In this document: one piece after another, positions 48,583-59,191 of the stretch
Layout of the letters: each line of letters starts with the position of its first letter
Position numbering within the stretch: position 1 is the stretch's first letter
Source: Frigoribacterium sp. ACAM 257
GTDB taxonomy: Bacteria; Actinomycetota; Actinomycetes; Actinomycetales; Microbacteriaceae
Direction of reading: 5' to 3'
Assembly (NCBI RefSeq): GCF_007954365.1
Contig: NZ_VOLO01000003.1
Coordinates: 372,001 to 436,000, forward strand
Length of the DNA: 64,000 bases
Translations under genes and position numbers: made by a program
The notes under the pieces: model-generated
The model's input: the letters and a program-made list of their open reading frames with translations, nothing else
Database searches by the model: none
Told to the model about the DNA's origin: nothing

Positions 48583-51219
48583 TCAGCTCTCGCGGACGAC
48601 GTCGTCCGGCGACTTGTCGGGGCGCCAGCCGCGCCACGAGGGCTGGCGGAGGCGGCCGGTCGACGTCCACTCGGCGAACGACACCTCGCCGACCCGCGAC
48701 GGCGTGATCCAGTGCGCGTCGCGCGCGTCGGCGGCGGGCACGCCGACGAGCGGGCTTGTCTTCCGCCCGACCTTGCCGAACTCGGTCAGCAGCTCGTCGA
48801 GGTCCCGGTCGCGGAACCCGGTGCCGACCCGTCCGACGTAGACCAGCCCCTCGTCGCCGGGCACGCCCATCAGCAGCGAGCCGACGCCGGAGGCGCGACG
48901 CCCGTTCCCGGGACGCCAGCCCGCGATCACCACCTCCTGCGTCGCATGGTGCTTCAGCTTGATCCAGGAGCGCGAGCGTCTGCCGGCGCTGTAGGTCACG
49001 TCGCGGCGCTTGGCGACCACCCCCTCCAGCCGGAGGCGCTGCGAGGTCCGCATCGCCTCCTCCAGGTCGCCGTCGAAGGCGACGGGCACGTCGATCGGGC
49101 CCTCGGAGGTCACGATCCGCTCGAGCACCTCCCGACGCTCGTCGTAGGACTTCCTGAGGAGCGAGTGCCCCTCGGCGTGCAGCACGTCGAAGAGGAGGTA
49201 GCGGATCGGCGCGGCCTTGGCGGCCTGCTCGACCTCGCGGGGCTTCGTCAGGCCCATCCGCGTCTGCAGCAGCCCGAAGTCGGGGCGGCCGGACTCGTCG
49301 ACGGCCACGACCTCGCCGTCGAGCACCGCGCCTCCTTCGCTCTCGACCTGGTCGGCGAGCACCTGCAGCTCGGGGTAGGCAGGGGTCAGGTCGTGGCCGT
49401 TGCGGCTGGTCAGGGTCACCCGGTCGCCCTGGACGACGGCGATCGCGCGGATGCCGTCCCACTTCATCTCGATCGCCCAGCCGTCGTCGACGTCGGCGGC
49501 GGTGCCCGCGACGGCGAGCATGGGGGAGACGGGGTCGAGTGTCGACAACTCCTGCTCGGTGCCTCCGCGTGAGGAGGCGCGGCCCGGATCGCCCGGGGAG
49601 CGGCCGCCCGAGCGCGACGCCGTTCCGGAGTTGCCGACGACGGTCCTGCCGCGCTTGCGTCGCTCGCCCCGGGGCGACCCGCCCTCGGCGGGATCGTCCG
49701 CCATGCGGTGGATCAGCCAGTTCTGGTCGGCCTTGCCGCCGCCGTGGCCGGTGTGGATCAGGGCGATCCGCCGGGTGCCGCGCTGCTCACCGTGCAGCAC
49801 CGCGATCACCTCCTTGCCGTCGCGCCACTTCTCGACGTCGTACGTGCCCGAGTCCCAGATGGTGACCTCGCCGGCGCCGTACTCGCCCTTCGCGATGGTG
49901 CCCTCGAAGGTGCCGTACTCGAGCGGGTGGTCCTCGGTCATCACGGCGAGGTGGTTCGTGCCGGGGTCGTCGGGCTCGCCCTTGGGCAGCGCCCAGCTGA
50001 CGAGGACGCCGTCGTGCTCGAGCCGGAAGTCCCAGTGCAGGCGGCTGGCGTGGTGCTCCTGGATGACGAAGCTGCGGCCGTCGCTCGTCGGCGGGGCGGC
50101 GGCAGGGACGGGCTCGGCTGTCTTCGACGCGTCGCGCATCGAACGGTACTTGGCGAGGCGGTCGCGCCCCTCGCGCGCCTCGCCCGCGCCGTCGCCGTCG
50201 TGGGACGGGTCGTGCTCGGGCGACTCGGTGTTGCGCATGTCGTCGTGCTCATCGTCCGAGCTCGCTTCGCTCCCTCGGCGCTGGCGTCGCGGGATCGCTT
50301 CGCGACCCTCTGAGCTCCAGCGCGCAGACGGCACCGGCGTGCCGCTCGACACGTCCGCCAGGGGATCCCCGCGTCGCCTCAGCCTGGACAGCACCTCGGT
50401 GTACTCGAGCTGCCTCAGCTGCTTCGAGGCCAGCTCGCGCCAGGTGCGCGGCATCGCGACCGTCGGGCGCTCGCGGCCGCGCAGCGAGTACGGCGCGACG
50501 GTCGTCTTGTTCCCGTTGTTCTGCGACCAGTCGAGCAGCACCTTGCCCCGGCGGTCGGCCTTGCCCATCGTGCTCAGCACGAGGTCGGGGTGGTCGGCCT
50601 CGACGGCCCGGGCCAGCTCGTGGGCGACGTCGCTCACCTGCGCGCTCGTCTGGTTCCCGTCGAGCCGTGCGTAGAGGTGCACGCCCTTGCTGCCGCTCGT
50701 CACCGGCACGAGCTCGAGGCCCATGCCGTCGAGCAGGGGCCGCAGCAACTGGGCGACCTCGACGCACTCGGCCAGGCCCACGCCCTCGCCCGGGTCGAGG
50801 TCGAGCACGAGGCGGTCGGGGTTCCGCTGGGCGCCGCGCGGCCCGAAGCGCCACTGGGGCACGTGCACCTCGAGGGCGGCGACCTGGGCCAGCCAGGTGA
50901 GCGTCGCGAGGTCGTTGACCAGCGGGTAGACGTTCGCGTGGTCCTTGTGCTCGATCTCGTGTCGGGCGACCCAGTCGGGCGCGGAGTCGGGCAGGTTCTT
51001 CTCGAAGAAGACCTCGCCGTCGACTCCGTTCACCCAGCGCTTGCGCGTCGCCGGACGCCCCTCGACGTGCGGCAGCATCCACTCCGCGACGGCGGCGTAG
51101 TAGCCGAGCACGTCAGCTTTGGTCGTGCCGCTCGCGGGGTACAGCACCTTGTCGAGGTTGGTGAGCTGCAGGGTGTGCCCGCCGACCTGCACGCGCTCGC
51201 CGCGTCCTTTGCTGGCCAT
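48583..51219 (-). CDS. ligD: Multidomain ATP-dependent DNA ligase D (polymerase-phosphoesterase-ligase)
   Basis: 878 residues in mycobacterial domain order. The N-terminal primase-like polymerase domain (about 1-300) has LVLDLDPGEGVGL with the metal Asp pair and VTSGSKGVHLY. The phosphoesterase domain (about 385-530) has FVIQEHHASRLHWDFRLEHDG and EYGTFEGTIAKGEYGAG. The ligase domain (about 590-878) has nucleotidyl-Lys in EMKWDGIRA and LDGEVVAVD, GVVAKRRD, WIKLKHH. It repairs double-strand breaks by NHEJ with Ku. ACGAGGAGG is 7 nt before the ATG. Two Glu/Asp/Ser/Arg-rich linkers connect domains. Confidence 0.95.
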   Translation of the reverse strand: MASKGRGERVQVGGHTLQLTNLDKVLYPASGTTKADVLGYYAAVAEWMLPHVEGRPATRKRWVNGVDGEVFFEKNLPDSAPDWVARHEIEHKDHANVYPLVNDLATLTWLAQVAALEVHVPQWRFGPRGAQRNPDRLVLDLDPGEGVGLAECVEVAQLLRPLLDGMGLELVPVTSGSKGVHLYARLDGNQTSAQVSDVAHELARAVEADHPDLVLSTMGKADRRGKVLLDWSQNNGNKTTVAPYSLRGRERPTVAMPRTWRELASKQLRQLEYTEVLSRLRRRGDPLADVSSGTPVPSARWSSEGREAIPRRQRRGSEASSDDEHDDMRNTESPEHDPSHDGDGAGEAREGRDRLAKYRSMRDASKTAEPVPAAAPPTSDGRSFVIQEHHASRLHWDFRLEHDGVLVSWALPKGEPDDPGTNHLAVMTEDHPLEYGTFEGTIAKGEYGAGEVTIWDSGTYDVEKWRDGKEVIAVLHGEQRGTRRIALIHTGHGGGKADQNWLIHRMADDPAEGGSPRGERRKRGRTVVGNSGTASRSGGRSPGDPGRASSRGGTEQELSTLDPVSPMLAVAGTAADVDDGWAIEMKWDGIRAIAVVQGDRVTLTSRNGHDLTPAYPELQVLADQVESEGGAVLDGEVVAVDESGRPDFGLLQTRMGLTKPREVEQAAKAAPIRYLLFDVLHAEGHSLLRKSYDERREVLERIVTSEGPIDVPVAFDGDLEEAMRTSQRLRLEGVVAKRRDVTYSAGRRSRSWIKLKHHATQEVVIAGWRPGNGRRASGVGSLLMGVPGDEGLVYVGRVGTGFRDRDLDELLTEFGKVGRKTSPLVGVPAADARDAHWITPSRVGEVSFAEWTSTGRLRQPSWRGWRPDKSPDDVVRES

Positions 51220-51272
51220 CCGGCGCCTCCTCGTGTCGTCTGCCTGCCTGCGCCTCTGTCTGTGCCTCTTCC

Positions 51273-51346
51273 GTCGAGGGCGGGTCTGTTGGGCCGAGGG
51301 CGGGTCGTGGGGAACCCGCCCTCGACCCGGAATACCCGCCCTCGAC
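51273..51346. repeat. Nested inverted repeats of GAGGGCGGGT upstream of ligD
   Basis: GTCGAGGGCGGGT (51273-51285) mirrors ACCCGCCCTCGAC (51334-51346), and CGAGGGCGGGT (51295-51305) mirrors ACCCGCCCTCG (51314-51324). It lies in the 284-bp gap between ligD and the SDR gene (both minus strand); function unknown, possibly a terminator for the SDR transcript. Confidence 0.75.
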
Positions 51347-51372
51347 GAATTGCGCGTGCCTCGATCATGCTC

Positions 51373-51403
51373 GCGCCGTGCGCCGTGCGCCGTGCGCCGT
51401 GCG
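51373..51403. repeat. Heptanucleotide tandem repeat (GCGCCGT)4.4
   Basis: Four perfect copies of GCGCCGT plus GCG in tandem in the ligD-SDR intergenic region; a likely slippage-prone site. Confidence 0.85.
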
Positions 51404-51503
51404 TAGCGCAGCGTTGGGAGCGCGGCCACGGACTGCGGCGGCCCGCCTCCCCGCGTGGACGGGGGAGCGGGCCGCGAGCAGAGCCGAGGAGGCGCGGTGG
51501 CGG

Positions 51504-52391
51504 TCAGACCGCTGGCATGGCTCCCGCGATCGTGATGGTCGCCCCCGAGGTGTAGCTCGACTCGGGGCTCACGAGGTGCACGTAGGCGGCGGCGAGCTCG
51601 GCCGGCTGGCCGGGGCGACCGAACGGCGCCTGGCCGCCGAACTCCGAGACGGTCTCGGCGTCGTCCGAGCCGGGCTGCAGCGGGGTCCAGACCGGCCCGG
51701 GCGAGACCTGGTTGACGCGGATGCCCTTGGGTGCGAGCTGCTGCGCGAGGCCCGACGTGAAGACGCCGATGGCGCCCTTCGTCAGCGCGTAGTCGATCTT
51801 GTCCGGACTCGGCTGCGTTCCCTGCACCGAGCCGGTCGTGACGATCGACGAGCCGGGCTCGAGGTGCGGGATGACCGCCTGCGACAGCCAGAACAGCGAG
51901 TAGACGTTGGTCTTGATGGTCGAGTCGATGTCCTCGGTGGTGAGCGTGAGGATGTCGTCGTTGCTCTTCATCCGACCGGCGACCATGACGAGCGTGTCGA
52001 GCCCGCCGAGCTCCTCGACGGCCTTGGCGACGAGATCCCTGCAGTACTGCTCGTCGGAGATGTCGCCGGGAACCAGGACGACGCGGCGGCCCTCGCCCTC
52101 GAGCAGGTCGCGCACCTCCTCGGCGTCCGTCTGCTCGCTCGGCAGGTAGCTCAGCACGAGGTCGGCGCCCTCGCGGCTGAGGGCGATGGCGGCGGCGCGG
52201 CCGATGCCGGAGTCGCCGCCGGTGACGATGCCGCGGAAGCCGACGAGGCGCTCCTTGCCGACGTAGCTGGTCTCGCCGTGGTCGGGCTTCGGGTCCATCT
52301 TCCAGGCCTCGCCCGGCAGCGACTGCTCCTGCTTCGGGAACGGCGGCGCGGGGTACAGGTCGACCGGGTTCTTCTTGTCGTATTGGCTCAT
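51504..52391 (-). CDS. Short-chain dehydrogenase/reductase (general-stress SDR type), paralogue of the 42-kb SDR
   Basis: 295 residues. TGGDSGIGRAAAIALSREGADLVLSYLP, the catalytic KIDYALTKGAIGVF (Tyr-Lys) and PESSYTSGATITIAGA match the other SDR in the window, as does the N-terminal extension ending DPKPDHGETSYVG. This is the stress-inducible SDR class. It sits between ligD (same strand) and ku (divergent). Its role in DNA repair is not implied by sequence. Confidence 0.9.
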   Translation of the reverse strand: MSQYDKKNPVDLYPAPPFPKQEQSLPGEAWKMDPKPDHGETSYVGKERLVGFRGIVTGGDSGIGRAAAIALSREGADLVLSYLPSEQTDAEEVRDLLEGEGRRVVLVPGDISDEQYCRDLVAKAVEELGGLDTLVMVAGRMKSNDDILTLTTEDIDSTIKTNVYSLFWLSQAVIPHLEPGSSIVTTGSVQGTQPSPDKIDYALTKGAIGVFTSGLAQQLAPKGIRVNQVSPGPVWTPLQPGSDDAETVSEFGGQAPFGRPGQPAELAAAYVHLVSPESSYTSGATITIAGAMPAV

Positions 52392-52483
52392 GCGGTCCAC
52401 GGTGCCCGCGAGCCGGGGGACGTGCCCGCTGCTTGTACCCGTGCGCTGGCCATTCGGAGGGCATGCGGAGGAACATGACCGTC

Positions 52484-53392
52484 ATGCGATCGATCTGGAA
52501 GGGCGCGATCACGTTCGGGCTCGTCAACGTGCCCGTGAAGCTCTACAGCGCCACCGAGGACCACGACGTCTCGCTTCACCAGGTGCACGACGCCGACGGC
52601 GGTCGCATCCGGTACCAGCGCAAGTGCGAGATCTGCGGCAAGGTCGTCGACTACGAGCACATCGACAAGGCGTTCGACGACGGCGACCGCACGGTGGTGC
52701 TGACGGCCGACGACCTGAAGTCGCTGCCCGAGGAGCGCTCGCGCGAGATCGACGTCCTGGAGTTCGTCCCGAGCGACCAGCTCGACCCGCTGATGTTCGA
52801 CCGCAGCTACTTCCTCGAGCCGGACTCGTCGTCGCCGAAGGCCTACGTGCTGCTGCGACGCACCCTGGAGGAGACCGACCGGACGGCCATCGTGCACTTC
52901 TCGCTGCGGCAGAAGACCCGGCTCGCCGCGCTGCGCGTGCGGGGCGACGTGCTCGTGCTCCAGACGCTGCTCTGGGACGACGAGGTGCGCGAGGCGCGGT
53001 TCCCCGTGCTCGACGAGAAGGTGCGGATCAGCGGCAAGGAGCTCGACATGTCGGGCTCGCTCGTCGAGTCGCTCGGCGACGACTTCGACCCGTCGCAGTT
53101 CGGCGACGACTACCAGGAGGAGCTGCGCAAGCTCATCGACGCGAAGCTCGAGGAGGGCGAGTCGCTCGACACGGACGCGACCTTCGGCCGCTCAGGGGAC
53201 GACGACGAGGACGGCGACGGGTCCGGCGACGGCGAGGTGATCGACCTGATGGAGGCGCTCCGCCAGTCGGTGGAGCGCAGCCGGTCGGGCACCAAGAAGG
53301 CCCCGGCCAAGAAGCCCGCCGCGAAGAAGCCAGAAGCCGAGAAGAAGCCCGCCGCGAAGAAGAAGCCCGCCGGGGAGAAGAAGGCGAGCTGA
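52484..53392 (+). CDS. ku: Bacterial Ku protein
   Basis: 302 residues. MRSIWKGAITFGLVNVPVKLYSATED is the universal Ku start, chosen over two upstream in-frame ATGs at 52463 and 52475. CEICGKVVDYEHIDKAF is the core, and after about residue 265 comes a Lys/Ala/Pro tail (KKAPAKKPAAKKPEAEKKPAAKK) like the lysine-rich Ku C-termini of actinobacteria, which bind DNA. Ku dimers encircle DNA ends and recruit LigD. Divergent from the SDR, with ligD beyond it. Confidence 0.95.
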   Translation: MRSIWKGAITFGLVNVPVKLYSATEDHDVSLHQVHDADGGRIRYQRKCEICGKVVDYEHIDKAFDDGDRTVVLTADDLKSLPEERSREIDVLEFVPSDQLDPLMFDRSYFLEPDSSSPKAYVLLRRTLEETDRTAIVHFSLRQKTRLAALRVRGDVLVLQTLLWDDEVREARFPVLDEKVRISGKELDMSGSLVESLGDDFDPSQFGDDYQEELRKLIDAKLEEGESLDTDATFGRSGDDDEDGDGSGDGEVIDLMEALRQSVERSRSGTKKAPAKKPAAKKPEAEKKPAAKKKPAGEKKAS

Positions 53393-53426
53393 CGCCGCCC
53401 GCCCGCCTCGGCGAGACGACGCGACC

Positions 53427-53702
53427 TCAATGGTCGCGGAGCATCTCGATCAGGTCGGCCTTCTTCGCGTCGCTGTAGCCGCTGAGCCCCAGCTCCTTCG
53501 CGCGGCCGCGCAGGTCGTCGACGGTCCAGTCGTCGTACGACCCCGCCCGACCGCCCTTCGCCGCGACCTTCTCCTCGCTGTTGCCCTTCTGAGCCGCGGC
53601 GTTGGAGATCCGCGCCGACTTCTCCTCAGAGTTGCCCTCGTCGCGGAGCGCCTCGTACATCTCGGGGTTCTTCAGCTGCGGGGGTGTGTCGTCCTTCGGC
53701 AT
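53427..53702 (-). CDS. Small DUF7218/Rho_N-like protein
   Basis: 91 residues. MPKDDTPPQLKNPEMYEALRDEGNSEEKSARISNAAAQKG is a conserved stress-associated N-terminus with two GNSEEK copies, and WTVDDLRGRAKELGLSGYSDAKKADLIEMLRDH is a Rho_N/SAP-like nucleic-acid-binding helix pair. Such small proteins are common near Ku or stress genes in actinobacteria; function unknown. It is convergent with ku. No Shine-Dalgarno was identified with confidence. Confidence 0.78.
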   Translation of the reverse strand: MPKDDTPPQLKNPEMYEALRDEGNSEEKSARISNAAAQKGNSEEKVAAKGGRAGSYDDWTVDDLRGRAKELGLSGYSDAKKADLIEMLRDH

Positions 53703-53779
53703 GCCCGAGACCGTACTCCGCGACGGAGGCGCACGACCGGTCCGCAGGACCAGTGCACGCCCCCGGTGCAGAAGGCGAT

Positions 53780-56191
53780 CTATCGGCCGAACTCCCACTC
53801 GACGACCTCGGGCAGGTCCTCGCCGTGCTCGTACGCGTAGGCCCGCGCCTCCTCCCGCTTGGCCTCGAACTCGGTGACGAGCTCGGGGTGCGCGTCGGCG
53901 AGGCCGGGAACGCGGTGCAGCACGTCGAGCACGAGCCGGTACCGGTCGATGTCGTTGAGCATCGCCATGTCGAAGGGCGTGGTGGTCGTGCCCTTCTCCT
54001 GGAAGCCGCGGACGTGCAGGCTGTCGTGGTTCGTGCGGCGGTAGGTGAGCTGGTGCATCAGCGACGGGTAGCCGTGGAAGTCGAAGATCACCGGCCGCGA
54101 CGTCGTGAACAGCGCGTCGAAGTCGTCGCCGGCGAGGCCGTGCGAGTGCTCGTCGGCGTCCTGCAGGCGCATCAGGTCGACGACGTTGACGACGCGCGTC
54201 ACGAGGTCGGGGAGGCGCTGGCGGAGGATGTCCGCGGCGGCGACCGTCTCGAGGGTCGGCACGTCGCCGGCACAGGCCAGCACGACGTCGGGGTCGACGC
54301 CCGCGACCGGCGTGCCCTCGGTGCCCGCCCACTCCCAGATGCCCGCGCCGGCCGCGACGTGCGCCTCCGCCTCGGGCAGGGAGAGCCAGGCCGGCGACTC
54401 CTGCTTGCCGGCGACGATCACGTTCACCGTGTCCGTCGTGCGCAGTGCGTGGTCGGCGACCGCGAGCAGCGTGTTCGCGTCGGGCGCGAGGTAGATCCGC
54501 ACGAGGTGCGCCTGCTTGTTGACGACGACGTCGAGGAACCCCGGGTCCTGGTGCGAGAAGCCGTTGTGGTCCTGCCGCCAGACGTGCGACGACAGCAGGT
54601 ACGTGAACGACGAGATCGGCTCGCGCCAGGCGATGTCGTCGGCGCTCTCGAGCCACTTCGCGTGCTGGTTGAACATCGAGTCGACGATGTGCACGAACGC
54701 CTCGTAGGTGTTGAGCAGGCCGTGGCGACCCGTGAGCAGGTAGCCCTCCATCAGGCCCTGCAGCAGGTGCTCGCTCAGCACCTCCATCACCCGGCCGCTG
54801 TGGGCGACGTGCTCGTCCTCCTCCTCGATGCGGGCGGCCCACACGCGGTCGGTCACGTCGAAGACCGGGTCGAGGCGGTTCGAGACGGTCTCGTCCGGGC
54901 CGAAGAGCCGGAACGTCGACGGGTTGTCGCGCACGACGTCGGCGAGCCATCGACCGAGCACCCGGGTCGCCTCCGCCGTCGTGCGGCGGTCGTCGCTGGT
55001 CTCGACGGCGTGCGAGCGGTAGTCGGTCAGCGAGAGCGGGCGACGCACGAGCCCGCCGTTCGAGGCGGGGATCGCGCTCATCCGCTTCTCGCCGCGGGGG
55101 CGCAGCTCGTCGAGGAACGCGGCGGGCGCACCGGTCTCGTCGAACAGCTCGTCCGCACCGTACGAGCGCATCCAGGCGTCGAGCTGCTCGCGGTGCTCGT
55201 CGTTCTCGCGGACGCCGCTCAGCGGCACCTGGTGGGCACGCCAGGTGCCCTCGACCTTCTTGCCGTCGACCACCTTCGGGCCGGTCCAGCCCTTGGGGGT
55301 GCGGAGCACGATCATCGGCCAGCGGGGTCGCTCCGTGCTCTCGCCCGAGCGCGCCTCCTGCTGGATCTGGTCGATGCGGCCGAAGGCCTCGTCCAGCGCC
55401 GCAGCCATCTGGGCGTGGACCACCATCAGGTCCTCGCCCTCGAAGCCGCCGGACACGACGATCGGCTGGTACCCGTAGCCGCGGAACAGCTCGAGCAGCT
55501 CGCCCTCGGGGATGCGCGCGAGGATCGTCGGGTTCGCGATCTTGTAGCCGTTGAGGTTGAGGATCGGCAGCACGGCACCGTCGTGGACGGCGTCGAGCAG
55601 CTTGTTCGCGTGCCAGCTGGTCGCGAGCGGGCCGGTCTCGGCTTCGCCGTCGCCGATCACGCAGACCGCGACGAGGTCGGGGTCGTCCAGCACCGCGCCG
55701 TAGGCGTGGCTGAGCGAGTAGCCGAGCTCGCCGCCCTCGTTGATCGAGCCCGGCGTCTCGGGGGCCGCGTGCGACGGGATGCCGCCCGGGAACGAGAACT
55801 GCCGGAACAGTTCCTGCATGCCGTCGCGGTCGAGCGGCACCTGCGGGAAGAGCTCGGAGTAGGTGCGCTCGAGCCAGGTGTTCGCCACCATGGCCGGTCC
55901 GCCGTGCCCAGGGCCGCAGACGTAGAGCAGGTCGCGATCGTCGCGGCGGATCACCCGGTTGAGGTGCGAGTAGACGAGGCTCAGCGCCGGCGACGTGCCC
56001 CAGTGGCCGAGCAGGCGGGGCTTGATGTCGTCCCGGGCGATCGGGCGGTCGAGCATCGGGTTGTCGCGCAGGTAGATCTGGCCGACCGTCAGGTAGTTGG
56101 CCGCGCGCCACCAGGCGTCGACGAGCCGGAGGTCGTCCGGCGTCGCCGGGACGGCAGGAGCGGCGGGCGAGGAGGCGGCAGCGTCGGTCAT
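53780..56191 (-). CDS. xfp: Phosphoketolase (Xfp family)
   Basis: 803 residues, standard size. [52 protein letters not shown] and the TPP-binding [19 protein letters not shown] are Xfp motifs. It splits xylulose-5-P (and possibly fructose-6-P) with phosphate to acetyl-P and a triose or tetrose phosphate. The ATG overlaps the GH15 stop (TGATG) and is preceded by AGGAGA, so it is coupled to the glucosidase gene. Confidence 0.95.
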   Translation of the reverse strand: MTDAAASSPAAPAVPATPDDLRLVDAWWRAANYLTVGQIYLRDNPMLDRPIARDDIKPRLLGHWGTSPALSLVYSHLNRVIRRDDRDLLYVCGPGHGGPAMVANTWLERTYSELFPQVPLDRDGMQELFRQFSFPGGIPSHAAPETPGSINEGGELGYSLSHAYGAVLDDPDLVAVCVIGDGEAETGPLATSWHANKLLDAVHDGAVLPILNLNGYKIANPTILARIPEGELLELFRGYGYQPIVVSGGFEGEDLMVVHAQMAAALDEAFGRIDQIQQEARSGESTERPRWPMIVLRTPKGWTGPKVVDGKKVEGTWRAHQVPLSGVRENDEHREQLDAWMRSYGADELFDETGAPAAFLDELRPRGEKRMSAIPASNGGLVRRPLSLTDYRSHAVETSDDRRTTAEATRVLGRWLADVVRDNPSTFRLFGPDETVSNRLDPVFDVTDRVWAARIEEEDEHVAHSGRVMEVLSEHLLQGLMEGYLLTGRHGLLNTYEAFVHIVDSMFNQHAKWLESADDIAWREPISSFTYLLSSHVWRQDHNGFSHQDPGFLDVVVNKQAHLVRIYLAPDANTLLAVADHALRTTDTVNVIVAGKQESPAWLSLPEAEAHVAAGAGIWEWAGTEGTPVAGVDPDVVLACAGDVPTLETVAAADILRQRLPDLVTRVVNVVDLMRLQDADEHSHGLAGDDFDALFTTSRPVIFDFHGYPSLMHQLTYRRTNHDSLHVRGFQEKGTTTTPFDMAMLNDIDRYRLVLDVLHRVPGLADAHPELVTEFEAKREEARAYAYEHGEDLPEVVEWEFGR

Positions 56192-58143
56192 CAGTTCTCC
56201 TGTCGGTCGTTCGAGTCGTCGCCGTCGCCGTCGCCGTCGCGTCGGTCGTCCGGCTGGGCGCCGAGCTCGGTGCGCATCTCGTCGATGGTGATCGCGGCGT
56301 TCACGAGGGCGAGGTGGCTGAGGCCCTGCGGCATGTTGCCGAGGAACTGCCCGTCGTCGGCGCTGATCATCTCGGTGAACAGCCCGACGTCGTTCGACTG
56401 CACGACGAGCTCGTCCATGAGGTCGACGGCCTCGTCGATGCGTCCGACACAGGCCAGGGCGGAGGCCAGCCAGAACGCGCAGGCGACGAAGGTGCCCTCC
56501 TCGGCGTCGACGCCGCTGTAGCGGAACACGAGGGGGCCGGCGCCGAGCTCGGCTCGGATGGTGTCGATCGTGCGCGACATGCGCTCGCCGCGGTCGAAGC
56601 CGCTCGGGGCGTGCAGCAGCACCGAGGCGTCGAGGGCGTCGCTGTCGGGGTGCATCAGGTACGCACCGCGCTCTTCCGACCAGCCGTGCTCGTCGATCCA
56701 CTCGACGATGAGGTCGCGGTTCTTCTTCCAGTGCTCGAGGTCGTCGTCGGTGGGGTGCAGCTGGCCGATCTCGGCCAGGCCGAGCGCGGCGTCGATGGCC
56801 TGCCAGCAGCCCATCTTGCTGCTGACGTAGTGCTGCTCGTCGCCGAGCTCCCAGATGCCGCTGTCCTTCTCCTGCCAGCGACGGCACGCGTCGTCCGCGA
56901 AGCCGGCCAGCAGATCTTGCGTGGAGGCGTCGAGCATGTTGCCGCCGTGGGCGTACTGGCTCATCACCGCGATGATGTCCGCGAAGACGCCGAGCTGCAG
57001 CTGACCGCCGGCGGGGTTGCCGGCGTAGACGGGGCCGACGCCCCGCCAGCCCTCCGACTGCGTCTCGCGTGTGCCGCCGGGGACGCTGCCGTTGAGCTCG
57101 AGGAAGATGTGCATCTCGTGGCCGTTGGCCTTGAGCGCCGAGAGCAGCCACGACACGGCCGCGTGCGGCTCCTCGCGCAGCCCGAAGCGCAGCAGTGCGT
57201 TCACCGTGTAGGCGAGGTCGCGGACCCACGCGAAGCGGTAGTCCCAGTTCTTCTGCCCGGTGAAGTTCTCGGGCAGGGCGGTGGTCGCCGCGGCGGCGAT
57301 GGCGCCGGTGGGGCTGTAGATGAGCAGCTTGAGGGCGAGCGCGCTGCGGTGCACGGCGTCGGCCCAGGGGCCGTCCCAGCTGAACTCCGTCGACCAGCCT
57401 TCCCAGTTCTCGATGGTGCGGTCGACGCCCTGGTCGACGACGTGCGGGTCGGGCAGGTGCAGCGGCTCGTCCTCGGTGCCGCACAGGCAGATCAGCGACC
57501 GAGAGCCCGGCGACGTCGTGAACGTGCCCCGGAACTCGAGCGGCCCCTCCGCGTCGCCGTCGCCGGGCTCCGTCGGGTCGGTGCGGCCGTGCTCGAAGCC
57601 GACCAGCGCGAGGTTGATGTCCGCGGCGCGGAGCACGGGGCCGTGCACCGTGTCGACGCGGGTGACGGGATGCGTGCCGAAGGCGTTGCCCGGCACGACG
57701 GCCCAGCGCATCTCGACCGAGCCCTCGAGGCCGTCGACGCGACGCGCGAGCTCGCCCCAGGGGAGTCGGCCGGCCACGCCGGTCACGAGCGCGTCGGTGA
57801 CCTCGACGCTGCCGGCGGAGGTGCGGAACCGAGTGCGCAGCACGTTCGTGCCGGGCACGTACGCGCGCTGGACCTCGAAGTCGTCGTCGACCGGCCGCAG
57901 CTCGACGCGGCCCCCGTCGGCGGAGTCGACGATGCCGGAGAAGACCGGGTCGCTCGGCATCGACGGGAACGGCAGCCAGTCGATCTGGCCGTCGCGCGCG
58001 ATCAGCGCGACGGTGCGGCCGTCGCCGATCGCCCCGTACGAGCGCAGGGCGACGTAGCCGTCCTCCCGGGGGTCGGGCGCCGACCACGCGTCGTCGTGGA
58101 AGTCGTCGGTGTCGGCGGGGGCGTTCTGGAGGGTGTCGGTCAC
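56191..58143 (-). CDS. Glycoside hydrolase family 15 protein (glucoamylase or trehalase)
   Basis: 650 residues. An N-terminal beta-sandwich (about 1-270) is followed by the (alpha/alpha)6 barrel with [80 protein letters not shown] and [15 protein letters not shown]. Actinobacterial members of this branch act on trehalose or alpha-glucosides; which is not decided here. No signal peptide, so cytoplasmic. The GTG start is preceded by AGGACGC. First of a two-gene unit with phosphoketolase. Confidence 0.9.
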   Translation of the reverse strand: MTDTLQNAPADTDDFHDDAWSAPDPREDGYVALRSYGAIGDGRTVALIARDGQIDWLPFPSMPSDPVFSGIVDSADGGRVELRPVDDDFEVQRAYVPGTNVLRTRFRTSAGSVEVTDALVTGVAGRLPWGELARRVDGLEGSVEMRWAVVPGNAFGTHPVTRVDTVHGPVLRAADINLALVGFEHGRTDPTEPGDGDAEGPLEFRGTFTTSPGSRSLICLCGTEDEPLHLPDPHVVDQGVDRTIENWEGWSTEFSWDGPWADAVHRSALALKLLIYSPTGAIAAAATTALPENFTGQKNWDYRFAWVRDLAYTVNALLRFGLREEPHAAVSWLLSALKANGHEMHIFLELNGSVPGGTRETQSEGWRGVGPVYAGNPAGGQLQLGVFADIIAVMSQYAHGGNMLDASTQDLLAGFADDACRRWQEKDSGIWELGDEQHYVSSKMGCWQAIDAALGLAEIGQLHPTDDDLEHWKKNRDLIVEWIDEHGWSEERGAYLMHPDSDALDASVLLHAPSGFDRGERMSRTIDTIRAELGAGPLVFRYSGVDAEEGTFVACAFWLASALACVGRIDEAVDLMDELVVQSNDVGLFTEMISADDGQFLGNMPQGLSHLALVNAAITIDEMRTELGAQPDDRRDGDGDGDDSNDRQEN

Positions 58144-58266
58144 GCGTCCTACGGTGCTCTCCCGCGCCTCCTCGTGCTCGCTGCTGCCAGGGGTCTGTGC
58201 GGTACGGGACGGCTCCGTACCCCTGGGGAGGAGGCGGCGGCCAGGCCGGACGCGTAGACGGGACGG

Positions 58267-59142
58267 ATGACCGACACCGGCACGCCCCGTCCCCGCCTGT
58301 TCCTCGACGCCCGGGCGACCCTCGGCGAGAGCCCCGTCTGGGACGTCGACGCCCAGGAGCTCTTCTGGACGGACATCACGCCCGGGCTGCTGCACCGCAC
58401 CTCGGCGGACGGCCTCCGCGACCGGTCCCTGCCGGTCGACCCGCCCCTCCCGAGCTTCCAGCGACGACGAGGCGGAGGTCTCGTCGCCGCTCTCGAGGAC
58501 CAGGTCGTCCTGACCGACGACGACGGCGGCTCGCTGCAGGTCCTCGCGACGATCGAGCTCGCCAAGGAGGGCATGCGGCTCAACGAGGGCAAGTGCGACC
58601 CGTTCGGCGCGTTCGTCGTCGGCGCGATGGACCCGGACGGTGCCCCGGTCGCCGGCCTCTGGCGGGTCGGGCCCGACGGCGACGTCACGATGCTGCGCGA
58701 CGACTTCACGACGACCAACGGCTTCGAGTGGAACGACGACGGCTCGGAGATCTACCTCACCGACACCGATCGGGAGACCATCTACCGCGCGTCGTGGGAT
58801 GCCGACGGCAGGCTCGGCGAGCTCGTCCCCTTCTCGTCGGGCGGGTCGCACGACGGCCTCGCCCGGGACGAGCTCGGCGAGTTCTGGGGAGCCGTCCACG
58901 GCGAGAGCGTCGTCGTCCACCTCGACCGCGACGGCGACGTCGTCGAGCGGATCGAGTTCCCCGTTCCGTTGCTCACCGGCATCGGGTTCGGCGGAGCCGA
59001 CCTGCGCACGCTCTTCGTGCTGTCGGCCCGCGAGGGCCTCGACGACGACCAGCTCGCCGCGCACCCGCTCAGCGGCGGCGTGTTCGCGCTCGACCTCGAC
59101 CGTGCCGGCCGGGCGCCGTTCCTGTTCGGCCCGCAGGCCTGA
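58267..59142 (+). CDS. SMP-30/gluconolactonase/LRE family protein
   Basis: 291 residues, six-blade beta-propeller pattern: [85 protein letters not shown] and [11 protein letters not shown]. The Glu, Asn and Asp metal ligands of the family are present. It likely hydrolyses a sugar lactone; with gntK in the same window a gluconate route is plausible. The ATG follows GACGGGACGG; divergent from the GH15 gene. Confidence 0.88.
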   Translation: MTDTGTPRPRLFLDARATLGESPVWDVDAQELFWTDITPGLLHRTSADGLRDRSLPVDPPLPSFQRRRGGGLVAALEDQVVLTDDDGGSLQVLATIELAKEGMRLNEGKCDPFGAFVVGAMDPDGAPVAGLWRVGPDGDVTMLRDDFTTTNGFEWNDDGSEIYLTDTDRETIYRASWDADGRLGELVPFSSGGSHDGLARDELGEFWGAVHGESVVVHLDRDGDVVERIEFPVPLLTGIGFGGADLRTLFVLSAREGLDDDQLAAHPLSGGVFALDLDRAGRAPFLFGPQA

Positions 59143-59191
59143 GCGTCTGACGGCCTGGGCGCCTGAGCACGGCACTCCCGAGGCCGCCCAC

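Noticed and set aside
51373-51403. Possible CRISPR-like repeat
   Set aside because: The units are contiguous 7-mers without spacers; a simple tandem repeat.
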